From an uncultured Prevotella sp. (GTDB lineage: Bacteria > Bacteroidota > Bacteroidia > Bacteroidales > Bacteroidaceae), in the NCBI GenBank assembly GCA_944320355.1, contig CALUHC010000039.1:21448-85447 (forward strand): a stretch of DNA of 64,000 bases, written 5' to 3'. How positions within the stretch are numbered: position 1 is the first letter of the stretch; every line of letters starts with the position of its first letter. Under the pieces are notes generated by a model. It saw only the letters and a program-made list of their open reading frames with translations. It made no database searches and had not been told where the DNA came from. Below, one piece after another: positions 1-7,500 of the stretch. The translations under genes and the position numbers were made by a program.

Positions 1-575
1 TCTGCATGGCCAACCACGCCAACCGCCTCGGCCAGCAGCGCGCACTGGTGCACGAGATGATGCTCGCGGGGGTGCATAACCCCGTAATCTTCTGCCAGAT
101 GTACCGCCACTCGGCCGAAGAGAAGGGCGACTTCCAGATAGAAGCCGCCGCCGACATGGGCGCGCTGATGATGGACGGGCTCTGCGACGGCCTGTGGCTG
201 ATGAACGACGGCACGTTGCCCGCGGCCTGCGTCGAGGCCACTGCCTTCGGCATACTGCAGGCGGCGCGGCTGCGCATGACCAAGACCGAGTACATCAGCT
301 GCCCGGGCTGCGGCCGCACCCTCTACGACCTGCGCTCCACCATAGCCCGCATCAAGGAGGCCACGGCCTCGATGACGGGGCTGAAGATAGGCATCATGGG
401 CTGCATAGTGAACGGCCCGGGCGAGATGGCCGATGCCGACTACGGCTACGTGGGGGCCGGACGGGGCAAGATATCGCTCTACCGACGCAAGGAGTGCGTG
501 GCCAAGAACATACCCGAGGAGGAGGCCGTCAAGCGGCTGCTCGCCCTCATCGAGGCCGACCGCAAGGCCGGTTGA
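1..575 (+). CDS. ispG: 4-hydroxy-3-methylbut-2-enyl diphosphate synthase, C-terminal part
   Basis: This is the last 191 or so residues of IspG (GcpE), which makes HMBPP from MEcPP in the MEP isoprenoid pathway. The 5' end lies outside the window. The C-terminal iron-sulfur domain is clear: a CPGCGRT motif followed by MGCIVNGPGEMADADYG supplies three cluster cysteines and the family signature NGPGE. The frame is open from the window edge, so no start can be chosen. Bacteroidetes IspG is the long form with an inserted domain, but that part is not visible here. The TGA at 573-575 is followed by an inverted repeat at 645-685. dxr, an earlier step of the same pathway, lies at 60.9 kb. Confidence 0.95.
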   Translation, partial: CMANHANRLGQQRALVHEMMLAGVHNPVIFCQMYRHSAEEKGDFQIEAAADMGALMMDGLCDGLWLMNDGTLPAACVEATAFGILQAARLRMTKTEYISCPGCGRTLYDLRSTIARIKEATASMTGLKIGIMGCIVNGPGEMADADYGYVGAGRGKISLYRRKECVAKNIPEEEAVKRLLALIEADRKAG

Positions 576-644
576 GAGGCCGCGCCGCCGATGGCCTGTG
601 AAAGGGCGTGGCAAGGCGCGGCAGTGTGGCAGTGATATTGTAAG

Positions 645-685
645 CGACGGGGAGCCGTCTCGCAATGCGAGGCGGCTCCCCGTCG
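645..685. terminator. Inverted repeat between convergent ispG and the sulfatase maturase
   Basis: CGACGGGGAGCCGTCTCGC pairs with a near-complementary arm ending at 685 around an AATGC loop. It lies between two convergent genes, as expected of a bidirectional terminator. There is no strong U-tract on either side. Confidence 0.6.
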
Positions 686-710
686 TGTTGTCCATGGCCC
701 AGCCAGCAGG

Positions 711-1910
711 TCATCCGGCAGGGTGGAAGCCCATCACATTGGCCGGGGCGCGGCCTGCGTCAAGCTCGGCCTTCATGTAGTCCATGTAGGGTGCCACGTG
801 CTCGAAGTAGCGGCGGTAGCCCGGGCAGAGGTAGTTCAGGCCGGGCAGGCCGTGGCTGTCGCGCACGAAACGGTTGCGCGGGCACTCGCCGTTGCAGGCG
901 AAGAGCCAGCGGCACTCGCGGCACTGTCGTGGCAGTGCCGCGCGCTTGGACTGTCCGAAGGCCGCCTGCCTGCGCCCGTACATCATCTGCGTGACGCTCT
1001 CGCGGCGTATGTTGCCGAGGCGGTAGGCCGGGAACACAAAGTGGTCGCAGCTGTAGAGTGTGCCGTCGGCCTCCATGGCTGCCGCCTGTCCGCACACCGG
1101 GGCCAGCGAGCACACGCCCGGCGGCACGCCGGCCCAGTTGGCCAGAGTGGCATCGAACAGCTGCACGAAGACCTCGCCGACGTCGGCCCGCACCCACTCG
1201 TCGAACACTCCGCAGGCAAAGTCGCCCCACTGCTCGGGCGTGACCGACCACGGCGTGAGGCGGCCTCCCTCCTCGCCGCCCGACAGCAGGCGGCCCGTGC
1301 CGTCGTCGGCTGTGCGTTCCACCACGGGCGTGAACTGCAGGAAGCGGCAGCCTATGGAGCGGAAGAAGCGGTAGAAGCCCGCGGGGTCGGCGGCGTTGAG
1401 GGCGTTGACGGTGGCCATGGCGTTCCATTCCACGCCGTGGCGGTCGAGGAGTTCGATGCCGCGCATCACGCTGTCGAACGTATGTCCGCGCAGGGCGTTG
1501 TGCGCCTGGCGCGGCCCGTCGATGCTGATGCCTATCAGGAAGCCCTCGTCGCGGAAGAAGCGGCACCACTCTTCGGTGATTAGCGTGCCGTTGGTCTGCA
1601 GGCAGTTGTCCACGTGGCGGCCACGGGCGTAGCGCCGCTGCAGCTCAAGGGCGCGGCGATAGAAGCTGACGGGGCGCAGCAGAGGCTCGCCGCCGTGCCA
1701 CGTGAAGAGCACCTCCGGGGCTGTCTGCGCCTCAAGATACTGGCGCGTGAAGGTCTCCAGGGTCTCGTCGGTCATGTCTGTTGGCGCGTCGGGGGCGTAG
1801 AGAGCCTCCTTCTCCGTGTAGTAACAGTAGCGGCAACGCAGGTTGCAGCGGGGCCCGGCGGGCTTCAGCATCACATAGATGGGGCGCGAGAAAGGTGACA
1901 GGGTTTGCAT
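711..1910 (-). CDS. Anaerobic sulfatase-maturating enzyme (radical SAM/SPASM)
   Basis: The 399-residue protein starts with the radical SAM cluster motif CNLRCRYC at residues 22-29 (Cys22, Cys26, Cys29) and ends with a cysteine-rich SPASM region (CSLAPVCG, then CRECRWLFACNGEC), the layout of anSME/AslB enzymes. These convert an active-site Cys or Ser of sulfatases to formylglycine in the cytoplasm without oxygen. No sulfatase gene is in the window, so the substrate must be elsewhere. In a gut or oral Bacteroidales member it would fit use of sulfated glycans (inference). Length is normal for the family. It is transcribed alone towards ispG. The 576 bp upstream hold a repeat and a 22-nt palindrome array. 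Confidence 0.93.
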   Translation of the reverse strand: MQTLSPFSRPIYVMLKPAGPRCNLRCRYCYYTEKEALYAPDAPTDMTDETLETFTRQYLEAQTAPEVLFTWHGGEPLLRPVSFYRRALELQRRYARGRHVDNCLQTNGTLITEEWCRFFRDEGFLIGISIDGPRQAHNALRGHTFDSVMRGIELLDRHGVEWNAMATVNALNAADPAGFYRFFRSIGCRFLQFTPVVERTADDGTGRLLSGGEEGGRLTPWSVTPEQWGDFACGVFDEWVRADVGEVFVQLFDATLANWAGVPPGVCSLAPVCGQAAAMEADGTLYSCDHFVFPAYRLGNIRRESVTQMMYGRRQAAFGQSKRAALPRQCRECRWLFACNGECPRNRFVRDSHGLPGLNYLCPGYRRYFEHVAPYMDYMKAELDAGRAPANVMGFHPAG

Positions 1911-1964
1911 TGTCAGACAATGTTTTTAGATTAATGGCTGCATATTACTAAGCCTGCACACACG

Positions 1965-2207
1965 TCTCCCCTCCTTTTTCAAAGGATGGGAGGTGGTGGT
2001 TTGTGGAACAATGACCTAACACAAGGTCTGTCATATTGCATATCATCGTATTTGACAAACCGCCCCTGCCCCTCCTTTGCATAGGCCAAGCTTCGCTCGG
2101 GCAAATGAGAGCAAGCTCTCTTGCCACTCGCTTGCATTGTCTTTGGAAAAGGAGGGGACAAGCGGAACGCTTTTCAAGTGAGTTTGTCAATATGCTGATA
2201 TTCACAT
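1965..2207. mobile_element. MITE-like element, family C
   Basis: Two inverted arms built on CCCCTCCTTTTTCAAAGGA and TTTGGAAAAGGAGGGGACAA flank a short core, the same plan as the element at 16554-16760. The right half carries an extra segment (about 2083-2150, AGCTTCGCTCGGGCAAATG) that is also present at 17370-17445. The outer ends are degenerate. No coding capacity. Confidence 0.6.
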
Positions 2208-2337
2208 ATTTCTCATGCCAGTCGGCGCGCCAGTTGCCGCAGACGCGGGCGCGGGTGGCAGCCGGCAGACCTTTGTTTTTTGCCACGCGGCGGTCGGTGC
2301 GTGCCGTCTCTGTAACTAATTGACTGTCAGTGGGGTT

Positions 2338-2447
2338 GCAAAATGTGCCGTTTTGGCTTGCGAGACGGCACGTTTCAGCTTGCGAAACGGGTCGTTTCAT
2401 CGCGCAAAACGGCGCGTTTTGCGCGATGAAACGGCAGGCTTTGATTT
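2338..2447 (-). repeat. 22-nt-period palindrome array 1 (5 units)
   Basis: Units start at 2338, 2360, 2382, 2404 and 2426, exactly 22 nt apart. Each is a variant of GCRAAACGGSNCGTTTYGC plus 3 nt. Flanks (GTCAAAAATCAAAG on one side, TAACTAATTGACTGTCAGTG on the other) match array 4 in inverted orientation, so the element is longer than the array, about 2265-2470. It lies between the HhH gene and the sulfatase maturase. The rest of the 1911-2486 gap holds only this array and the family C element. Confidence 0.85.
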
Positions 2448-2486
2448 TTGATACGGTTCGGGGCTGCATACGGGTGCGGTTTTCTT

Positions 2487-3377
2487 TCAGAATTCAACGT
2501 ATGGAGCGAGGCGGCCGATGGCCTCGGGCGTGAAGTCCTTGTGCAGCTTCAGGTCGGACAGGCTGTGCAGCCGACCGTGCTGGCGGCGGTAGTCTATGAT
2601 GGCCTTGGCCTGGTAGAAGCTGATGTAGGGGTGCTGCCTCAGCCGGCTGAACGGCAGCTTGTTGAGGTTGAGCTTGCGCGTATGCGTGTCGCCGATGGTG
2701 AAGAAGGCCTTGGCATCGGGTGGAAAACCCTCTATCTCGTCGAGCTGGTCGGTGCTCACGTAGCCGCCGAGCCTCTCTCCATAGCGCACTATGGCGCGGG
2801 CAAAGTATCGGCCTATGCCCGGCACGCGCATCAGCTGGGCGGTGTCGGCGGCGTTGAGGGCAATGCGCTCGCCCTCCTTCAGTTTCACGGGATAGCGCAG
2901 CGAGTCGCGCCGCGCGGGCCCGTCGGCCACGAGCGTGGCGGCGGGCAGGAAGTCGGCCGATATGCGTATGTAAGGCTCCAGCCGGCGATATTGCCCCACG
3001 GTGAGCCCGTAGAGGCGGGCGAAGTCCTCCTTGCGGCGGTACACTCCGCCACGCGCGCGATACTTATATATGTTGCGCACCTGCCACGGCTGCAGCCCGA
3101 GGCGCAGCAGGGCGGTGCTGTCGGCCGTGTTGGGGTCGAAGGCGAACAGCTCCGCCTTGGCCGCAGGCACGGCGTATGTGTATGCCTTCGCGCGGCGCGG
3201 GGTGGTGTCCGTGGTCGCGGCCTGCACGGTGCTGTCGGCCGGGACGGCCTCCCCGGCGTCGCTGCCGCCGCTGCCCACGCCAACGAATATGGCCGCGCAC
3301 ACCGACGCCACGGCCACGAGGGCGGCTATGGCGCGGCGGTCGGAGCGCTGGTAGGAGAACTTTCCGGAGGGCTTCAT
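2487..3377 (-). CDS. Helix-hairpin-helix (ComEA-like) protein with N-terminal membrane anchor
   Basis: About 296 residues. A basic N-terminus is followed by one hydrophobic segment (roughly residues 17-33, AIAALVAVASVCAAIFVGVG), then three helix-hairpin-helix-like stretches around FDPNTADSTALLRLGL, LNAADTAQLMRVPGIGRYFA and LNLNKLPFSRLRQHPYI. HhH units of this kind bind DNA without sequence specificity; ComEA-type proteins do so in DNA uptake. Whether this one acts in uptake is not shown. I chose ATG 3377; an in-frame GTG at 3389 would add four residues. It follows the sodium symporter by 30 bp and is probably cotranscribed with it. Confidence 0.85.
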   Translation of the reverse strand: MKPSGKFSYQRSDRRAIAALVAVASVCAAIFVGVGSGGSDAGEAVPADSTVQAATTDTTPRRAKAYTYAVPAAKAELFAFDPNTADSTALLRLGLQPWQVRNIYKYRARGGVYRRKEDFARLYGLTVGQYRRLEPYIRISADFLPAATLVADGPARRDSLRYPVKLKEGERIALNAADTAQLMRVPGIGRYFARAIVRYGERLGGYVSTDQLDEIEGFPPDAKAFFTIGDTHTRKLNLNKLPFSRLRQHPYISFYQAKAIIDYRRQHGRLHSLSDLKLHKDFTPEAIGRLAPYVEF

Positions 3378-3407
3378 GGTCGTGGGCACACTGTCGCGGG
3401 GCGCGGG

Positions 3408-4772
3408 TCAGACAAGCCCGAGCTGGTGGAGGAATATCATTGCGATGCCAAGCGGGCACACATACTTCACGGCCACGATGAACAGGCGCAGGTAGCGGCC
3501 GCGCAGAGTGCCGCGGTTGGTGAACTCGTCGCGCACGATTTTGTGTGGCATATACCAGCCTACGAGCAGGCAGGTGAGCAGTCCGCCGAAGGGGAGGAGC
3601 ACCTGCCCGGTGACAAAGTCGCAGATGTCGAACAGCGACTTGCCGCCGATGCTGAGCCAGTCGAGCGCGCCCAGCGACAGCGAGCACAGCGCTCCGAGCG
3701 TGGCTGTGAATGCTGTCACTATGGCGGCAGCCCGCCGCCGTGTGATGTGCAGCTCCTCGTGGAGGAACGCCGTGCCCACCTCGTGGAGAGAGATGAGCGA
3801 TGTCAGTGCGGCCAGAGTGAGCAGGGCGTAGAACAGCACGGCCACCACCGTGCCGACAAAGGGCACCGAGGCGAAGGCCATGCGGAACACGTTGGGCAGC
3901 GTTATGAATATCAGCGATGGGCCGCTGTCGGGCTGTATGCCCACGGAGAAGGCTGCCGGGAATATCATCAGGCCCGAGAGCACGGCCACGAGTATCACTA
4001 TCACGCCTATCTGCATGGCCGAAGTCCCCAGCCGGGTGTCGCGCTTGAAGTAGGAAGCGTAGGTGCACATACAGCCCATGCCAATGCTCAGGGAGTAGAA
4101 CGCCTGCCCGAGCGCGCCGAGAAACACGTCGCCCGTCACCTTGCTGAAGTCGGGCTTGAAGAGGAACTCAACGCCCCTGCCCGCCCCGGGCAGCAGGCAC
4201 GAGGCCACCACGACGATGAGCAGCAGGATGAACAGGGCCGGCATCATCAGCTTTGAGGCGCGCTCTATGCCGTCGCGCACGCCGTGGGAGATGACGTAGT
4301 GGGTTGCGAGGAGTGTCAGTACGGTCCACACGATGGGCTTCACGGGGTCTCGCTCGAACTCGGCGAAGTATCGGCTGATCTCTTCAGGCCCGGCATCGGC
4401 AAAGCTGCCCGCGCCGGATGCGATGATGTACTGCAGGCACCAGCCCGACACCACGGCGTAGTAGCCCGTGATGAGCACCCCGGTGAGCACCCCCATGTAG
4501 CCCACCCAGGCCAGTGGGGTGCGCCCGCCCAGATGGCGGAAGGCGCGGGCGGCGTTGGCCTGCGCGTGGCGTCCTATGACAAACTCGGCCACCATGCACG
4601 GCATACCGAGCAGCAGCACGCAGCCTATATATACAAGCATGAAGGCGGCCCCGCCGTTCTCGCCCGCCATATAGGGAAAGCGCCACACGTTGCCCAGGCC
4701 TACAGCCGAGCCGGCCGTGGCCAGAATGACGCCTATCTTGCTGCCGAACTTTGCTCTTTCCAGTTGTGCCAT
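3408..4772 (-). CDS. Sodium-dependent transporter, NSS (SNF) family
   Basis: A 454-residue inner-membrane protein with multiple hydrophobic segments. The N-terminal signature GSAVGLGNVWRFPYM is the unwound TM1 sodium- and substrate-binding motif of neurotransmitter:sodium symporters (LeuT fold). Bacterial members usually import amino acids, but the substrate here cannot be told. Start ATG 4772 places MAQLERAKFGSKIG just before TM1; an upstream in-frame ATG at 4802 is less likely because it adds a hydrophilic tail overlapping the promoter area. It is divergent from vanZ with about 75 bp between the start codons. The HhH gene follows in the same direction. Confidence 0.93.
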   Translation of the reverse strand: MAQLERAKFGSKIGVILATAGSAVGLGNVWRFPYMAGENGGAAFMLVYIGCVLLLGMPCMVAEFVIGRHAQANAARAFRHLGGRTPLAWVGYMGVLTGVLITGYYAVVSGWCLQYIIASGAGSFADAGPEEISRYFAEFERDPVKPIVWTVLTLLATHYVISHGVRDGIERASKLMMPALFILLLIVVVASCLLPGAGRGVEFLFKPDFSKVTGDVFLGALGQAFYSLSIGMGCMCTYASYFKRDTRLGTSAMQIGVIVILVAVLSGLMIFPAAFSVGIQPDSGPSLIFITLPNVFRMAFASVPFVGTVVAVLFYALLTLAALTSLISLHEVGTAFLHEELHITRRRAAAIVTAFTATLGALCSLSLGALDWLSIGGKSLFDICDFVTGQVLLPFGGLLTCLLVGWYMPHKIVRDEFTNRGTLRGRYLRLFIVAVKYVCPLGIAMIFLHQLGLV

Positions 4773-4819
4773 AACTTCAATTTTATAGGTTTGCAAGTGC
4801 AAAAGTATAAAATTATTGC

Positions 4820-4827
4820 TAATTTTG
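4820..4827 (+). promoter_or_regulatory. Probable -7 element for vanZ
   Basis: TAATTTTG fits the Bacteroidetes -7 consensus TAnnTTTG, 20 nt before the vanZ ATG. I see no good -33 box at the expected distance. The opposite strand has TACTTTTG (4800-4807), a possible -7 for the symporter, so the two may overlap. Confidence 0.5.
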
Positions 4828-4847
4828 CACCCAAAACGGAAGTAATT

Positions 4848-5258
4848 ATGCTATTCGTAGTCGGATTGTTAAGAAAATACCCGCTTGCGTCGCTGTGCGT
4901 GGCGGCAATTTGGTATCTGTCTTTTTTCACGCCGCCACGCACTGAACTCGACAACGTGGCGTTCATAGACAAGTGGGTTCACATAGTCATGTACGGCGGA
5001 ACGTGCGCTGTGGCGTGGGGCGAATATATCCTGCGCAACGGGCACAGGCATATCACCCCGAGGGCAATCGCCTTCGGTTGGCTCGCGCCCATACTCATGA
5101 GCGGGGCCATAGAGCTGTTGCAGGCCTACTGCACCGGCGGCAGGCGCAGCGGCGACTGGCTCGACCTGGCCGCCAACGCCACCGGCGTCACCCTTGCTCT
5201 TGCTGCCGGATGGCTTGCCGCTCGGCTTCGCTCCAGGCGCAGAAAGGACGGCGAGTGA
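4848..5258 (+). CDS. VanZ-family membrane protein
   Basis: A 136-residue protein with about four hydrophobic segments and the VanZ-like order: an N-terminal helix, then DKWVHIVMYGGTCAVAW, then SGAIELLQAYCTGGRRSGDW with the conserved E-Q and R-D in the last loop. VanZ proteins are small inner-membrane proteins; one confers low-level teicoplanin resistance, but most have no known role and no van genes are near. ATG 4848 follows a -7 element closely. The 3' end overlaps the convergent CYTH gene by 71 bp. Confidence 0.85.
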   Translation: MLFVVGLLRKYPLASLCVAAIWYLSFFTPPRTELDNVAFIDKWVHIVMYGGTCAVAWGEYILRNGHRHITPRAIAFGWLAPILMSGAIELLQAYCTGGRRSGDWLDLAANATGVTLALAAGWLAARLRSRRRKDGE

Positions 5259-5703
5259 GGCTGGAGTTGTAGAAACGGCGGTCGCCGGTGACCTCGTCGC
5301 CAAGGAATGGGGGCCGCTCGAAAGGCTCGTCCGTGCTCCGCAGCTCCACCTCGGCCACCACGAGGCCGTTGTTCTCGCCGTGGAACTCGTCGACCTCGAA
5401 CGTGTGGCGCCCGCAGTCCACGAGCCAGCGGGTCTTGTCTATGGCTCCCGGCTCGCACAGGCGGAACAGCTCTTCGGCCTCGGCGGGCGTTATCTCCTTC
5501 TCGAACTCGTAGCGGCTCAGGCCGCCGTCCGCGCTCGGCCCCTTGATGGTGAGGTAGCCGCGGTCGCCGCGCAGGCGCACACGCACGGTGCGCCCTCGGT
5601 CGCTGCAGATGTAGCCCTGCCTGATGCGGCTGCCGCCGCGCGCCATGTCCTTGTAGCCTTCGCCCCTGACGAGGAACTTGCGCTCAATCTCCTGTCCGCT
5701 CAT
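5188..5703 (-). CDS. CYTH-domain protein (probable triphosphatase)
   Basis: A 171-residue protein starting MSGQEIERKFLV, which gives the ExExK signature (Glu5, Glu7, Lys9) of the CYTH/triphosphate tunnel metalloenzyme fold. Further charged strands (VRVRLRGDRGYLTIKG, YEFEKEI, FEVDEFHG, VVAEVEL) supply the tunnel Arg, Lys and Glu residues. Bacterial members hydrolyse inorganic triphosphate or, less often, make cAMP. Triphosphatase is the more likely role by length but is inference. The stop lies inside the end of vanZ. The next gene, a 47-residue membrane protein, is 9 bp upstream and probably in the same transcript. Confidence 0.9.
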   Translation of the reverse strand: MSGQEIERKFLVRGEGYKDMARGGSRIRQGYICSDRGRTVRVRLRGDRGYLTIKGPSADGGLSRYEFEKEITPAEAEELFRLCEPGAIDKTRWLVDCGRHTFEVDEFHGENNGLVVAEVELRSTDEPFERPPFLGDEVTGDRRFYNSSLTRRPFCAWSEAERQAIRQQEQG

Positions 5704-5712
5704 CGGTTGCCT

Positions 5713-5856
5713 TTATTGCATTATGTTGAACGTGTAAAGCACGAACAATATGGCCAGCAGCACCAGGACGATGAATATCCAGTTGACTATCTTCTTGGCC
5801 TTCTTCTCTTGCTGCGCCTCGTATGCCGCGCGGCGTGCCTTTCCTTTGTCACTCAT
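5713..5856 (-). CDS. Small single-pass membrane protein, 47 residues
   Basis: The frame encodes MSDKGKARRAAYEAQQEKKA, a basic and charged N-terminus, followed by one hydrophobic helix (WIFIVLVLLAILFVLYTF). This gives an N-in single-pass inner-membrane protein. It sits 9 bp before the CYTH gene in the same direction. No function can be assigned. Composition and the intact charged-helix layout argue that it is real although it is short. Confidence 0.7.
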   Translation of the reverse strand: MSDKGKARRAAYEAQQEKKAKKIVNWIFIVLVLLAILFVLYTFNIMQ

Positions 5857-6055
5857 AGTCTTATGTTTTTAGTATTGTTGTTATGCAAACGGACAGCCGG
5901 CTGTGAGGCCGGTCGCCTTTGTTGTTGTCTCCCTGACGGGTCCATGCACGCTCTTCTGCCGAGGCGTATGGCCGCCAGCGGGCCGATGTCCGTTAATTAC
6001 GGCAACCGCAGGGCGGCCGCCTTCCGTTGACTCCTGCCGCCTCCCGCAAACCGGT

Positions 6056-7177
6056 TCACTCCTCGTCGTTCACCGGGAACTCCATGAGGTAGGCCTTGAT
6101 GAAGCCGTCTATCTTGCCGTCCATCACGCCGTCCACGTCGGTTGTCTGGTAGTTGGTGCGGTGGTCCTTCACGCGGCGGTCGTCGAAGACGTAGCTGCGG
6201 ATTTGGCTTCCCCATTCTATCTTCTTCTTGCCGGCCTCGATTTTGGCCTGCGCCTCCAGCCTTTTCTTCATGGCGCGGTCGTAGAGCTGCGACTTGAGGA
6301 GGCGCATGGCGTTGTTGCGGTTCTCGAGTTGCTTGCGGCTCTCGGTGTTCTCGATGAGTATTTCCTCCTCTTCGCCGGTGTCGGGGTCAACGTACTGGTA
6401 GCGCAGGCGCACGCCTGTCTCCACCTTGTTGACGTTCTGTCCGCCCGCGCCTCCGCTGCGGAAGAGGTCCCAACTGACGCGCGCCGGGTCGACGTAGACC
6501 TCTATGGTGTCGTCGACGAGCGGCGTTACGAACACGCTGGCGAAGCTCGTCATGCGCTTGCCCTGTGCGTTGAACGGCGAGACGCGCACCAGGCGGTGGA
6601 CGCCGTTCTCGCTCTTCAGGTAGCCGTAGGCGTACTCGCCGCCCTCTATCTCCATGGTCACGCTCTTTATTCCGGCCTCGTCGCCGTCCTGCAGGTTGCT
6701 GACGGTCACCTTGTGGCCGTGTGCTTCGGCCCAGCGCATATACATCCTCATGAGCATCTGCGCCCAGTCCTGGCTCTCGGTGCCGCCCGCGCCGCTGTTT
6801 ATCTTCATCACGCAGTCCATGGGGTCTTCCTTCTGCCGCAGCATATTCTTCAGCTCAAGGTCCTCTATGGCCTTGATGGCGCGGTCGTAGTCGGCGTCCA
6901 CTTCCTCTTCGGTCACCATGTCTTCCTTGTGGAAGTCGAAGGCCAGCTGCAGCTCGTCGGCGCAGGTGCGCACCTCGTTGTAGCCGTCTATCCAGCGCTT
7001 TATGCCCTTCACCTTCTTCATTTGCTCCTCGGCCCGCTTGGGGTCGTCCCAGAAGTCGGGAGCCTGGGTGCGCAGGGTCTCTTCCTCGTATTCTACTTTC
7101 TTCTTGTCTATGTCCAGGTAACGGTGCAGCGCTTCGGCGCGTTCCATCACGTCTTTCAGTTGTTCTGCGGTAATCAT
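6056..7177 (-). CDS. prfB: Peptide chain release factor 2
   Basis: RF2 releases the peptide at UGA and UAA stops. The 373-residue protein has the GGQ motif (SGGAGGQNVNKVETG, Gly245-Gly246-Gln247) that catalyses hydrolysis and the SPF tripeptide (RVSPFNAQG) that reads the stop codon. The usual +1 programmed frameshift is absent: where E. coli reads a CUU UGA slip site within GYLDYD, this gene reads straight through RYLDIDKKK with CTG GAC in one frame. RF2 level is therefore not self-regulated by that route. It ends 199 bp before the small membrane protein gene. The intervening DNA shows nothing clear. Confidence 0.97.
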   Translation of the reverse strand: MITAEQLKDVMERAEALHRYLDIDKKKVEYEEETLRTQAPDFWDDPKRAEEQMKKVKGIKRWIDGYNEVRTCADELQLAFDFHKEDMVTEEEVDADYDRAIKAIEDLELKNMLRQKEDPMDCVMKINSGAGGTESQDWAQMLMRMYMRWAEAHGHKVTVSNLQDGDEAGIKSVTMEIEGGEYAYGYLKSENGVHRLVRVSPFNAQGKRMTSFASVFVTPLVDDTIEVYVDPARVSWDLFRSGGAGGQNVNKVETGVRLRYQYVDPDTGEEEEILIENTESRKQLENRNNAMRLLKSQLYDRAMKKRLEAQAKIEAGKKKIEWGSQIRSYVFDDRRVKDHRTNYQTTDVDGVMDGKIDGFIKAYLMEFPVNDEE

Positions 7178-7352
7178 ATATTTAGTTTTGAATTTTGAGT
7201 TTGGAGTTTTGAGTTGTCGCTGCGCGATTTGGAGTTCTCCGATTTTGAATTGGCTGGCGGAGTGGGTGGGTTGAGTCGCGGGATGGGGTGGGTTGACTCG
7301 CTGGATGGACCGGACTGCCGCACTGCCTGTCTATTGCCAATTAATCAACTAA

Positions 7353-7500
7353 CAATCGTGCGGCGACAATTCGTAACCCTTAATTCGTGATTCCCAATTC
7401 TTCATCGCGCGGCGGCAATTCGCGGCTCTCAACTCGTGATTCCCAATTCTTCGTCGCGTAGCGACAATTCGTAACTCTCTGCTCTTAATTCCTGATTCAC
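7353..7500. repeat. Three tandem units of about 49 bp before prfB
   Basis: Units begin near 7353, 7403 and 7452. They share CGGCGACAATTCGT-like and GTGATTCCCAATTCTT segments and diverge elsewhere. The last unit runs into the stop codon of the acyl-CoA ligase. The 7178-7352 part of the same gap is low-complexity (repeats of TTTTGAATTTTGAG and GTGGGTTGA) with no gene. Confidence 0.6.

Noticed and set aside
2448-4256. A 602-codon plus-strand open frame opposite the HhH and symporter genes
   Set aside because: High GC keeps antisense frames open. The opposite strand codes for two clear families, and this translation is low-complexity His/Gly/Ala/Glu.
4848-5258. A glycopeptide-resistance cluster around vanZ
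   Set aside because: No vanA, vanX, vanH or regulator is present, and the Ddl at 40 kb looks ordinary.
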